Position numbers and translations under genes: made by a program
Origin: Yeosuana marina
GTDB lineage: Bacteria; Bacteroidota; Bacteroidia; Flavobacteriales; Flavobacteriaceae
Assembly: GCF_011762485.1 (NCBI RefSeq)
Contig: NZ_JAAKGI010000003.1
Coordinates: 248,001-312,000 of the forward strand
Direction of reading: 5' to 3'
DNA length: 64,000 nucleotides
Notes under the pieces: generated by a model
Told to the model about the DNA's origin: nothing
What the model saw: the letters and a program-made list of their open reading frames with translations, nothing else
Databases searched by the model: none
In this document: positions 44,198 through 53,862 of the stretch, one piece after another
How positions within the stretch are numbered: position 1 is the stretch's first letter
How the letters are laid out: the number at the start of each line of letters is the position of its first letter

Positions 44198-45721
44198 ATG
44201 AAAAAAATAATTAAATTATTGACTCTTTCGGTACTATTTGCCGTAATGAGTTGTACAGATTTAGCAATAGAAGCGACAGATTCGAAGTTTGACGAGGGTT
44301 TATCTTCAGATTTTCAAGGAGTTGATCCTGGGGCTGCTTTGGATGGCCTTTACAATGACTTTAGAGGTCAAATAGGAACACAAGAAAATTTATTTGCGTT
44401 AAGTGAAGTAAGTTCGGATGAATTGTTAGTGCCAACGCGTGGTACCGACTGGGGAGATAATGGTGTATGGCGTAACTTACATGATCATAACTGGGATGCT
44501 AATCACAGAGATATTACTAATTCATGGAATAATCTGAATCAAAACGTTTATAAAGCTTCCTTAATTATTGACCCACGAAGTAATGGGTCTGCTCAAGAAG
44601 TGGCAGAAGCTAAATTTTTAAGAGCTTATATGACATATTGGTTAGTAGATTTATATGGTCAAGCACCTTTTAGAACACCCGATGAAGGTCAAGATGTAAA
44701 TCCCTCGGTAAAAAATAGAGTAGAAGCTTTCGACTTTGCTGTTCAAGATTTAACAGAGGCCTTACCTAATTTGCCTGTCTCTGGACCAAGTAGTACTTTA
44801 AACAGAGCATCAAGAGCGGCAGCCAATTTTTTATTGGCCAAATTATACTTAAACAAACATATATACACTGGTACATCTGTTGATCCTGCGGATATGACGA
44901 AAGTGGTTGACTATGTTGATGCCATTAAAGCAGATGGGTTTGATTTACAAACTGGGTATTTTGATCTTTTTAAGAATGAAGTTAACAATGAGGTTATATG
45001 GTTCTCAACTGCTGATGTAGGTGCTAGAATATGGAATACTTTACATTATAAACAAAATTCACCAGACAACGAAGGTGGTGGATGGAATGGTTTTACAACC
45101 TTAGCAGAATTCTATGATTTATTTGAAGGAGATCCTAATATAAATGTGCCTGGATCTGGTCAAGAGGAGAGAAGAGGATTTGTTCCAACTGATGGATCGC
45201 ATTTAGGTATTGGCTATGGATTTTTAATTGGTCAACAATATGATGAAACTGGAGCAGCTATGACAGATAGAACTGGTAATCCTCTATCATTTACAAAAGA
45301 ATTACCCGGTTTATTAGGTAACAATGAAGTTACAGGTATCAGAGTTATAAAATATCACCCAGAAAACGGAGCCTTTGCACCTAAATCGGTGTTGTTTAGA
45401 TATGCCGATGCACACTTAATGAAAGCTGAAGCTATACTTCGTGGTGGGACTTCTAGCGAAACCGCATTGGATTTAGTTAATGAGCTACGTACTAAAAGAA
45501 GTGCAACACCATTTACGTCTTTAACAGAACAAAATATTCTTGACGAAAGAGGGCGTGAGCTTTACGACGAAATGTGGAGACGTAATGATCAAATACGTTT
45601 TGGTAAATTTAGCGAGCCTTGGGAGTTTAAATCAAATACTGATACATACAGGAATTTATATCCAATTCCATCAGTTGCTATAATATCTAACCCTAATTTA
45701 ATACAAAACGAGGGGTATTAA
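44198..45721 (+). CDS. SusD/RagB-family surface glycan-binding lipoprotein
   Basis: The 507-residue lipoprotein (lipobox VMSC, C19) has the SusD fold: TPR-like helices with AEAKFLRAYMTYWLVDLYGQAPFRTPDEG, NRASRAAANFLLAKLYLN and the C-terminal YADAHLMKAEAILRGG...LVNELRTKRSA, DERGRELYDEMWRRNDQIRFGKF. It caps the SusC barrel and binds the substrate at the surface. A terminator follows, so the genes downstream may be transcribed at a lower level or from another promoter. Confidence 0.95.
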   Translation: MKKIIKLLTLSVLFAVMSCTDLAIEATDSKFDEGLSSDFQGVDPGAALDGLYNDFRGQIGTQENLFALSEVSSDELLVPTRGTDWGDNGVWRNLHDHNWDANHRDITNSWNNLNQNVYKASLIIDPRSNGSAQEVAEAKFLRAYMTYWLVDLYGQAPFRTPDEGQDVNPSVKNRVEAFDFAVQDLTEALPNLPVSGPSSTLNRASRAAANFLLAKLYLNKHIYTGTSVDPADMTKVVDYVDAIKADGFDLQTGYFDLFKNEVNNEVIWFSTADVGARIWNTLHYKQNSPDNEGGGWNGFTTLAEFYDLFEGDPNINVPGSGQEERRGFVPTDGSHLGIGYGFLIGQQYDETGAAMTDRTGNPLSFTKELPGLLGNNEVTGIRVIKYHPENGAFAPKSVLFRYADAHLMKAEAILRGGTSSETALDLVNELRTKRSATPFTSLTEQNILDERGRELYDEMWRRNDQIRFGKFSEPWEFKSNTDTYRNLYPIPSVAIISNPNLIQNEGY

Positions 45722-45751
45722 TTTTAAATGCGGAATTGTTTTTTTAGTTGA

Positions 45752-45788
45752 AAAAGAGGGTGTATGTTAAATGTACCCTCTTTTGTTT
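45752..45788 (+). terminator. Terminator after susD
   Basis: AAAAGAGGGT (45752-45761) pairs with ACCCTCTTTT (45775-45784) with a 13-base loop, followed by GTTT. It would separate susCD from the enzyme genes, allowing partial read-through. Confidence 0.8.
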
Positions 45789-45851
45789 AAATATAGTCAA
45801 GAATGGTGTATATTAATTCAAGAAATAATTATTAAATAGTTTTTATTTAAA

Positions 45852-48800
45852 ATGAATAAGTGTTTTATATTGAAGTCGTTAAGTTTTTTGGTGTTCATAA
45901 TTTTATTTTACTCCTGTAATTCAAAAAACAATAATTCTAACAATTTAGCAGAAAAAGAAACCAACAAGCTATTTACATTAATGAAATCAAGCGAAACAGG
46001 AATTGATTTTGTAAATACAGTTATCAATCAAAAGAATTTCAACATTTTTAAATATCGAAATTTTTATAACGGTGGTGGAGTTGCTATTGGAGATATTAAC
46101 AACGATAATTTACCCGATATATTTTTTTCTGGAAATCAAGTAAAAAATAAATTATACCTTAATAAAGGTAACTTTGAGTTCGAAGATATATCGCAAAAAG
46201 CGGGGATTGAAGGAAATAAACCGTGGTCTACTGGTGTGGTAATGGTCGATATTAATCACGATGGCTTGTTAGATATTTATGTTAGTAATGCCGGTAACAT
46301 GGAGGGTAATAACCACGATAATGACTTATACATTAACAATGGAGACTTAACATTCACTCAAAAAGCTGATGACTATAATCTTGCAAAATCTGGTTTCTCA
46401 ACACAAGCTTCTTTTTTCGATTACGATAAAGATGGTGATTTGGATGCCTATATTTTAAACAATAGTAATATTCCGGTAAGCAGTCTAGGATATGCCGATC
46501 AAAGAAATAAAAGAGCTCAGGACTGGGAAAATGTGCCACATATTTTTCGTGGTGTTGGTGATATGCTTTTAAGAAATGACAATGGAAAATTTGTTGATGT
46601 TAGTGAAGAGGCAGGAATTTATGGAAGCCTTATAGGGTTCGGACTAGGTGTAATGGTTACAGACATCAATAACGATTTGTATCCAGATATTTATGTTTCA
46701 AATGATTTTTATGAACGTGACTATTTATATATAAATAATCAAGACGGAACTTTTACAGAAGATATAAAAAATTGGACCTCACATTTGTGTTTATCTGCTA
46801 TGGGTGTTGATATTGCGGATGTTAATAATGATGGTTTATCAGATATATTTATTACAGATATGCTTCCCGAGGAAGACCAGCGTATTAAATCGGTTATGGA
46901 ATTTGAGAGCTATAACGTGTTTAAGCTAAAGCAAAGCAAAGATTTTTATCAACAATATATTCAAAATACACTTCAAATAAACAACGGTAATAATACCTTT
47001 TCAGAAACGGCGAATTTTAGTGGTGTTGCAAAAACCGATTGGAGTTGGGCAGGATTATTGTTCGATATGGATAACGATGGTTATCGCGATATTTACATTA
47101 CCAATGGCGTTAATCACGATCTTACAGATATAGATTTTGTAGATTTTTTTGCAAATGATATAATACAAAACATGGTTTTAACAGGACAAAAGGAAGCTAT
47201 TGATTCTATTATTAATAAAATGCCTCAGAAACCACAACCCAATTATGCCTATAAAAATAATAAAGATCTCACTTTCATCAATGAGACTGATGTTTGGGGG
47301 TTTAATACCCCTAGCTTTTCTAATGGCGCTGCTTATGCTGATTTAGATAATGATGGCGATTTAGATTTAGTAGTTAACAATGTTAATATGCCATCGTTTA
47401 TTTATAAAAATAATAGCGAATCACTCACACAAAATAATTATATAAAAATAAAACTTGAAGGAGATAAACTTAATACGTTTGCAATAGGTAGCACTGCAAA
47501 AATATACGCTCAAAATAAGATTTTCACCCAAGAACTTATGCCTTCAAGAGGGTTTCAGTCCTCCGTTGATTATGTGATGACCATAGGACTAGGGAACATA
47601 TCAAAAATCGATTCCATACGTATCATTTGGCCTAATAGTAAAACTCAAAAACTCACTAATATTAAGGTCAATCAATTATTAAATTTAAAACAAACTGATG
47701 CGGTTTCCGATTATAAAATTCCTAAAAAGCAAAACTATAAAACATTTTTTAAAGAGCTTCCTAACGAGTTAATGGCTCATAAAGAAAACACCTATTCTGA
47801 TTTTGATTTTGAAGGATTAATTTCAAAAAAACTCTCACAAGAAGGACCAGCTTTAGCAGTTGCAGATGTTAATGATGACGGAAATGACGACGTGTTTATT
47901 GGAGGAGGAAAAAATCAAGAAGGCGCATTATATCTTAACAAAGGCGAAGCTAAATTAGTACCAAAATTCTCCAGAGTATTTGAAGAAGATGCTAATTATG
48001 AAGACACAGCTGCAGCATTTTTTGATGCTGATGGAGATGGTGATAAGGACTTAATGGTTGCAGCAAGTGGTAATGAAGTTGGAGAGGAATCTAAATATAA
48101 AATTAGGCTTTATATAAATGATGGTAAAGGTAATTTTACAAAAGACTCCAAGTACATCCCTTTTACTAAGAATAATATATCGGTCATAGCCCCATATGAT
48201 TTTGATGGAGATGGAGACATTGATGTATTTGTTGGATCTCGAAGTGTTGTAGGGACCTATGGGGTTAATCCACAGCAGTTATTTTTAGAGAACCAAGGTA
48301 ATGGTACTTTTGTTGATGCTACAGAGAGGGTTGGTTATGCGCTTAAAGATGCTGGCATGATTACAAGCGCCATATGGGAAGATGTAGATGGAGATAGTAA
48401 AAAGGACTTAATTACAGTATCCGATTGGGGAAGTCCAAAAATATTTCGAAATTCTGGCAGACAGTTAAATAAAACAGCTTCTACACTCGACACCTTATAC
48501 GGTTGGTGGAATGTTGTTAAAGCATCAGATATAGATAATGATGGAGATTTAGATTTAATTTTGGGAAACCAAGGTGATAATACCTTGTATCGTGCTTCTT
48601 TTAAGGAGCCTATGAAAATGTGGATAAATGATTACGACAATAACGGAACCATAGAACAAATTGTTACTAGACACTTAAATAATGGTGATTATCCAATTCA
48701 TATGAAAAAGGAATTAACAAGTCAAATAGTGTCTTTAAAAAAGGAAAATTTAAAAGCCTCAGATTATGCAGCAAGAACAATTAATCAACTTTTTTCAGAG

Positions 48801-49208
48801 GAAACCATAAATAATACCATAGTTAAAAAAGTTAATATTTCAGAATCTGTTATAGCAATCAATAATGGAAATGGAAAGTTTACTATTAAAACATTACCTG
48901 TTAATGTTCAACTTTCTTGTGTCTGCGATATTAGTTGTACAGATATAAATAACGACGGCTTTAAAGATCTGGTTATGGCAGGAAATAATTTTGAATTTAA
49001 ACCTCAATTTTCGCGTTTAGATGCAAATTATGGATCGGTACTAATTAATGATCAAAAGAATAATTTTGAATGGCAAGATTATGCAAAAAGTGGCTTTTTT
49101 GTAAAAAATGAAGTTAAACATATTATGCCGTTTAAAGACAAAGACGGAAAGACTTATTTAATAGTTGTAATTAATGATGATAAACCGAAGATTTTTGAAA
49201 TTAAATAG
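45852..49208 (+). CDS. FG-GAP/VCBS repeat lipoprotein with ASPIC/UnbV domain (copy 1)
   Basis: The 1118-residue protein has a lipoprotein signal (FYSC, C22). About ten FG-GAP/VCBS calcium-loop repeats (D-x-[DN]-x-DG-x-x-D, e.g. DINHDGLLDIYV, DYDKDGDLDAYI, DFDGDGDIDVFV) form likely beta-propellers before and after a central ASPIC/UnbV domain (about 545-625, with MPSRGFQSSVDY and IRIIWPNSKTQ). The family, related to CRTAC1, is often found in SusCD loci, probably on the cell surface. No enzymatic role is shown; glycan or protein binding is an inference. It overlaps copy 2. Confidence 0.85.
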   Translation: MNKCFILKSLSFLVFIILFYSCNSKNNNSNNLAEKETNKLFTLMKSSETGIDFVNTVINQKNFNIFKYRNFYNGGGVAIGDINNDNLPDIFFSGNQVKNKLYLNKGNFEFEDISQKAGIEGNKPWSTGVVMVDINHDGLLDIYVSNAGNMEGNNHDNDLYINNGDLTFTQKADDYNLAKSGFSTQASFFDYDKDGDLDAYILNNSNIPVSSLGYADQRNKRAQDWENVPHIFRGVGDMLLRNDNGKFVDVSEEAGIYGSLIGFGLGVMVTDINNDLYPDIYVSNDFYERDYLYINNQDGTFTEDIKNWTSHLCLSAMGVDIADVNNDGLSDIFITDMLPEEDQRIKSVMEFESYNVFKLKQSKDFYQQYIQNTLQINNGNNTFSETANFSGVAKTDWSWAGLLFDMDNDGYRDIYITNGVNHDLTDIDFVDFFANDIIQNMVLTGQKEAIDSIINKMPQKPQPNYAYKNNKDLTFINETDVWGFNTPSFSNGAAYADLDNDGDLDLVVNNVNMPSFIYKNNSESLTQNNYIKIKLEGDKLNTFAIGSTAKIYAQNKIFTQELMPSRGFQSSVDYVMTIGLGNISKIDSIRIIWPNSKTQKLTNIKVNQLLNLKQTDAVSDYKIPKKQNYKTFFKELPNELMAHKENTYSDFDFEGLISKKLSQEGPALAVADVNDDGNDDVFIGGGKNQEGALYLNKGEAKLVPKFSRVFEEDANYEDTAAAFFDADGDGDKDLMVAASGNEVGEESKYKIRLYINDGKGNFTKDSKYIPFTKNNISVIAPYDFDGDGDIDVFVGSRSVVGTYGVNPQQLFLENQGNGTFVDATERVGYALKDAGMITSAIWEDVDGDSKKDLITVSDWGSPKIFRNSGRQLNKTASTLDTLYGWWNVVKASDIDNDGDLDLILGNQGDNTLYRASFKEPMKMWINDYDNNGTIEQIVTRHLNNGDYPIHMKKELTSQIVSLKKENLKASDYAARTINQLFSEETINNTIVKKVNISESVIAINNGNGKFTIKTLPVNVQLSCVCDISCTDINNDGFKDLVMAGNNFEFKPQFSRLDANYGSVLINDQKNNFEWQDYAKSGFFVKNEVKHIMPFKDKDGKTYLIVVINDDKPKIFEIK

Positions 49209-52200
49209 TAATTACATTATTATCGCAGTAGCATTAGTACTTCTTGGATGTAATAGAAAGGAAGACATAGTATTTAAGGAAATTCCTGATACCGAAACAG
49301 GAATTACCTTTGTAAATCAAATAACTGAAACAGATGATTTAAGTATTTTAGACTATCTATATTTTTACAATGGTGGAGGTGTTGCTATAGGAGATATTAA
49401 TAATGATGGACTACCAGATATCTTCTTTTCAGGAAATCAAGTGAAAAACAAATTATACCTTAATAAAGGTAACTTTAAATTTGAAGATATTTCTGATAAA
49501 GCTGGTATTAGAGGTAACAGTACTTGGAATACGGGTGCAATTATGGGAGATGTTAATGGTGATGGATTTTTAGATATCTACGTATGTGCTGTAGTTGGTA
49601 TAAATGGATTTGGTGGATATAACGAATTGTATATTAATAATGGTGATGAAACCTTTACCGAATCTGCAACCAAATATGCACTTGATTATGCCTCTTTTAG
49701 TTCCTCAGCGGCATTTTTAGATTATGATTTAGATGGCGATTTAGATATTTACTTATTAAATCATGCGGTTCACACACAAGAATCTTTTGGACATGCTAAT
49801 TTAAGATATCGCAGAAACTATCAAACAGGTGATAAATTGTTGCGAAACGATAACGGAATATTTACAGATGTTAGCGAACAATCTGGAATTTTTGGCGGTC
49901 CAAATGGATACGGATTAGGTCTTGCCATTTCAGATTTTAATCAAGATGGTTATCCAGATATCTATGTAGGAAATGATTTTCATGAAGATGATTATTATTA
50001 TATCAATAATGGCGATGGCACTTTTACTGATAAATTAAAAATGCATTTCGGTCATACAACACGCTTTTCCATGGGAAATGATGTTGCAGATATTAATCAT
50101 GATGGCTTACCAGATTTATTAACACTAGATATGCATGCCGAAGACGAAAAGGTACTTAAAAGTTCAGAAGGTGACGAGGATTATCAAATTCAAAAACTAC
50201 GTTTAAAACAATACGGCTACTATTATCAGTTTGTGAGAAACATGATGCAGGTAAATCAGTCCAACGGAAACTTTAAAGAAACAGCCTTATTAAGTGGTAT
50301 TGCATCAACAGATTGGAGTTGGAGTGCTCTTTTTGGAGATTTTAATCAGGATGGAGAACAAGATATCTATATATCAAATGGTATTTTAAAACGCCCAAAT
50401 GATTTAGATTATATAAACTATGTTTCTAATGAACAAATAGTAAAAAAAATAGAAAAAACAAGTTTAGTTGATAAACAAGCATTGTCAATGATGCCATCAG
50501 GTAAAGTTAATAACTATATTTTTGAGGGAAAAGGAAACTTATTATTCGAAAACAAATCAACATCTTGGTTAAATAAAAATGTTCCTACGGTTTCTAATGC
50601 AACAGCCATGGGAGATCTTGATAATGATGGTGACTTAGATTTGGTTGTTACCAATTTAAATGAACTTCCTACTATTCTTCAAAACCAAACAAATAATAAA
50701 GCAACCTATTTAAAACTAAAATTTAATTACGATAAACCCAATACGTTTGGTGTTGGAACAAAAGTTTATGCCTATAATAAGGGAACGATTCAATTTAAAG
50801 AGTTATATACATGTCGAGGTTTCCAGGCTTCTTCAGAACCTATGATTCATTTTGGTTTTAAGAACGCTAAAACTATCGACTCCATTAAAATTGTATGGCC
50901 CAACTATACCTACCAAATTGAAAAAAATATAGCAACTAACCAAACACTCGTTTTAAAGCCTAAAAACACAAAAATATTTGTCAACCATACAGATAATACT
51001 AAAAAATTATTTCAAAAAGTTGATAATAATTTGGGGATTAATTTTCATCACGAAGAAGATAATTATACAGATTTTATTCGACAAAAACTGATTCCTTATC
51101 AAGTTTCAAACAAAGGACCAGCTGTTGCTGTAGGCGATTTAAATAATGATGGAAAAGCGGACATATTTTTTGGGGGATCAAAATTTAAATCTTCAAAAAT
51201 TTATCTTCAACAAGATTCAACGTACATAGCTCATAAATTTTTCGGTATTGTAAAAGATTCCATAAAAGAAGATATCTCTGCAGTTATTTCAGATTTCAAT
51301 AATGACAAGAAAAATGATTTATTTATTGGAACTGGAGGTGCTGATTTTTATAATAAAGCAAAACCATTACAGGACAGTTATTATATACAACAAGATTCAA
51401 CATTTGTAAATCATAAATTACCAGATTATTACGAAAATGCTTCAGTAGTAAGACCATACGATTTTGATGATGATGGCGATTTAGATATTTTTATAGGGAA
51501 TTATACCGTAACAAATGATTTTGGTAAAACTCCGCCATCCTTTCTATTAGTAAATACCGATGGAAATTTTGAAATTAAAGATTCTAAAGTTTTTGAAAAT
51601 ATAGGCATGGTTACTGATGCCGTATGGGATGATTTTGACAACGACGGAATAAAAGATTTAATTGTCGTGGGGGAATGGATGTCTCCTAAATTTTATAAAA
51701 ATAATAATGGAAGTTTTACAGAAGTCGTTAAAACAGACAATTTAAATGGCCTGTGGCAAGCTATACAACCCTTTGATATAGATGGAGATGGTGACACAGA
51801 TTATTTATTAGGAAATTGGGGACTTAACACAAAATTTAAAGCCTCAGAGAAATTTCCTTTGCAAATGTATTATGCAGATTTTGATGATAACGGAAAAACC
51901 GAAACGATTGTTTGTGTAGAAAAAAATAAAGAGTATTACCCTTTATTAGGACTGAATGAATTGGCAAATCAATTACTTTTTTTAAAGAAAAAGTACACTA
52001 CTTATAAAGCATTTGCTGGGCAACCTATAACCGCTATCTTAGAAAACAATATGCTTGAGAAGGCTAAAATTTTAAAAGTTTATAATTTAAGTTCGGGGTA
52101 CTTAAGAAACGATAATGGTGATTTTAAATTTATTCCTTTTGAAACTGAATTACAATTAGCACCAATAACTAGTTTTTTAAAATTTGATTTCAATAAAGAT

Positions 52201-52443
52201 AATAAAGAGGAAGTATTGGTGGGAGGAAATTATTTTGGTGTGGCTCCTTTTCATGGAAGGTTTGATGCGTTTTCAGGAGCTTTGATTAAAGACGCTAACA
52301 CATTATTGTTAGCAGCAGAACTGGGGATAGATTTTAGTAAAAAGGAAGTTAAAAATTTGAATATAATATATATAAAAAATAAACCATATGTATTGGTAAC
52401 CATGAATAATGACGATGCCGAAGTGTATAAAATTTCAAATTAA
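49174..52443 (+). CDS. FG-GAP/VCBS repeat lipoprotein with ASPIC/UnbV domain (copy 2)
   Basis: The 1089-residue paralogue of the preceding gene has the same layout: a lipobox VLLGC, FG-GAP repeats (DINNDGLPDIFFSG, DYDLDGDLDIYL, DFDDDGDLDIFI), an ASPIC/UnbV domain in the middle (CRGFQASSEPMIHFG, IKIVWPNYTYQ) and more repeats. It overlaps the upstream gene by 35 bases if the ATG at 49174 is used. TTG at 49195 gives a more usual lipoprotein signal (MKLNSNYIII) and a 14-base overlap. The stretch around GNQVKNKLYLNKGNF is almost identical between the copies even at DNA level. Function is unknown. Confidence 0.83.
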   Translation: MMINRRFLKLNSNYIIIAVALVLLGCNRKEDIVFKEIPDTETGITFVNQITETDDLSILDYLYFYNGGGVAIGDINNDGLPDIFFSGNQVKNKLYLNKGNFKFEDISDKAGIRGNSTWNTGAIMGDVNGDGFLDIYVCAVVGINGFGGYNELYINNGDETFTESATKYALDYASFSSSAAFLDYDLDGDLDIYLLNHAVHTQESFGHANLRYRRNYQTGDKLLRNDNGIFTDVSEQSGIFGGPNGYGLGLAISDFNQDGYPDIYVGNDFHEDDYYYINNGDGTFTDKLKMHFGHTTRFSMGNDVADINHDGLPDLLTLDMHAEDEKVLKSSEGDEDYQIQKLRLKQYGYYYQFVRNMMQVNQSNGNFKETALLSGIASTDWSWSALFGDFNQDGEQDIYISNGILKRPNDLDYINYVSNEQIVKKIEKTSLVDKQALSMMPSGKVNNYIFEGKGNLLFENKSTSWLNKNVPTVSNATAMGDLDNDGDLDLVVTNLNELPTILQNQTNNKATYLKLKFNYDKPNTFGVGTKVYAYNKGTIQFKELYTCRGFQASSEPMIHFGFKNAKTIDSIKIVWPNYTYQIEKNIATNQTLVLKPKNTKIFVNHTDNTKKLFQKVDNNLGINFHHEEDNYTDFIRQKLIPYQVSNKGPAVAVGDLNNDGKADIFFGGSKFKSSKIYLQQDSTYIAHKFFGIVKDSIKEDISAVISDFNNDKKNDLFIGTGGADFYNKAKPLQDSYYIQQDSTFVNHKLPDYYENASVVRPYDFDDDGDLDIFIGNYTVTNDFGKTPPSFLLVNTDGNFEIKDSKVFENIGMVTDAVWDDFDNDGIKDLIVVGEWMSPKFYKNNNGSFTEVVKTDNLNGLWQAIQPFDIDGDGDTDYLLGNWGLNTKFKASEKFPLQMYYADFDDNGKTETIVCVEKNKEYYPLLGLNELANQLLFLKKKYTTYKAFAGQPITAILENNMLEKAKILKVYNLSSGYLRNDNGDFKFIPFETELQLAPITSFLKFDFNKDNKEEVLVGGNYFGVAPFHGRFDAFSGALIKDANTLLLAAELGIDFSKKEVKNLNIIYIKNKPYVLVTMNNDDAEVYKISN

Positions 52444-52539
52444 TAGAACATAAAATGAGTATGTTAAAAAGCGTATCTCCCAAGGCAAAATTAATAGCGA
52501 ACAGTATATAAACTTTAAATAATAGTAAATAAAAAACAC

Positions 52540-53862
52540 ATGAAATTTATTAAAATAGTTTTGATTTTTCTTCTAATGTCTTCTTGTAGAAAATATGATC
52601 CTATTGTTGTTACCCCAAATGATTATCATAATGCCGTAGACAGAGTAGTCCAAATAATGATTCATGATATTTTTTCACCGCCTGTGGCAAGTCGTATTTT
52701 TGTATATCCAAATATTGCAGCATATGAGATTTTGGCCAAACAAGGTGGGAAATATAAGTCTTTAAGTGGTCAAGTCTCAGGGTTAACCGCTATTCCCGAC
52801 CCTGACGACTCTAAATCTATAAATTATGAATTATCCGCACTAATTGCTCATTTAGATTTGAGCCGAAAACTTATTTTTTCAGAAGATCAAATTGTAGAAT
52901 ATAGAGATAGTTTATATAACATTTGGGAATCTGAAAATCCAGAAGTTTTTAGAAATTCAAAAAAATATGCTTTAAAAGTTTCCGAATATATTACTGCTTG
53001 GATGGAGAAAGACAATTACATTCAAACCAGGACGATGTCTAAATACAGTATTGATATGGATGATATTTCAAGATGGCAGCCTACACCACCATCTTACATG
53101 GATGGTATCGAACCACATTGGAATAAAATAAGGCCCTTGGTTTTAGATTCTGTAAGTCAATTTAAGCCTGTTCCACCACCAGAGTTTTCTTTAAATGAAA
53201 ACTCAAGATTTTATAAGGAGTTAAAGGAAGTTTATGATACAAGTAATCGAATTACTGAAGCTGGAGATACTTCAAAAGAAATAGAAATAGCACAATTTTG
53301 GGATTGTAATCCATATGTGTCGGTTACTAGAGGTCACTTAATGTTTGCAACAAAGAAAATTACTCCTGGGGCTCATTGGATTGGAATTACAAAAATTGCT
53401 TGTAAAAAAAGTAATTTTAATTATAATGAAACTGTTTTTGCATATACAAAAGCTTCTATTGCTATGTTTGATGCATTTATTAGTTGTTGGGATGAGAAAT
53501 ACAGAAGTAATCTAGTTCGTCCAGAAACTTTGATTAATCTATATTTTAACGACAATTGGAAACCAATTTTACAAACACCTCCTTTTCCCGAATATACTAG
53601 TGGGCACTCTGTCGTTTCTGGAGCTGCATCGGTAATTTTAACAGATATTTTTGGTGATAATTTTAGTTTTGATGATGATACTGAAACACCTTACGGGTTG
53701 CCTGTTAGAAATTTCAAATCATTTTATGCCGCTTCAAGCGAAGCCGCTATTAGCCGACTTTATGGAGGTATTCATTACAGAGCCGCTATAGAAAACGGAT
53801 TGAAACAAGGTAAAGATTTAGGTAGATTTATAGTTAAAAGACTTCACATGACCAATGAATAG
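52540..53862 (+). CDS. PAP2 / vanadium-dependent haloperoxidase-like lipoprotein
   Basis: The 440-residue lipoprotein (lipobox MSSC, C16) holds all three PAP2/vanadate-site motifs: K320-x6-R327-P in KYRSNLVRP, TSGH (H356) as a PSGH variant, and S405-R406-x5-H412 in SRLYGGIH. The same residues bind phosphate in acid phosphatases and vanadate in haloperoxidases, so activity cannot be told from them. The length and the FWDCNPY and HWIGIT stretches resemble haloperoxidase-like members found beside ASPIC/UnbV genes. It is anchored outside the cytoplasm. The next gene overlaps it by 8 bases. Confidence 0.85.
   Translation: MKFIKIVLIFLLMSSCRKYDPIVVTPNDYHNAVDRVVQIMIHDIFSPPVASRIFVYPNIAAYEILAKQGGKYKSLSGQVSGLTAIPDPDDSKSINYELSALIAHLDLSRKLIFSEDQIVEYRDSLYNIWESENPEVFRNSKKYALKVSEYITAWMEKDNYIQTRTMSKYSIDMDDISRWQPTPPSYMDGIEPHWNKIRPLVLDSVSQFKPVPPPEFSLNENSRFYKELKEVYDTSNRITEAGDTSKEIEIAQFWDCNPYVSVTRGHLMFATKKITPGAHWIGITKIACKKSNFNYNETVFAYTKASIAMFDAFISCWDEKYRSNLVRPETLINLYFNDNWKPILQTPPFPEYTSGHSVVSGAASVILTDIFGDNFSFDDDTETPYGLPVRNFKSFYAASSEAAISRLYGGIHYRAAIENGLKQGKDLGRFIVKRLHMTNE

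Noticed and set aside
52455..52511. Short open frame of 18 codons between UnbV copy 2 and the PAP2 gene
   Set aside because: It is very short, has no recognisable signal, and the gap is only 96 bases. Nothing supports translation.
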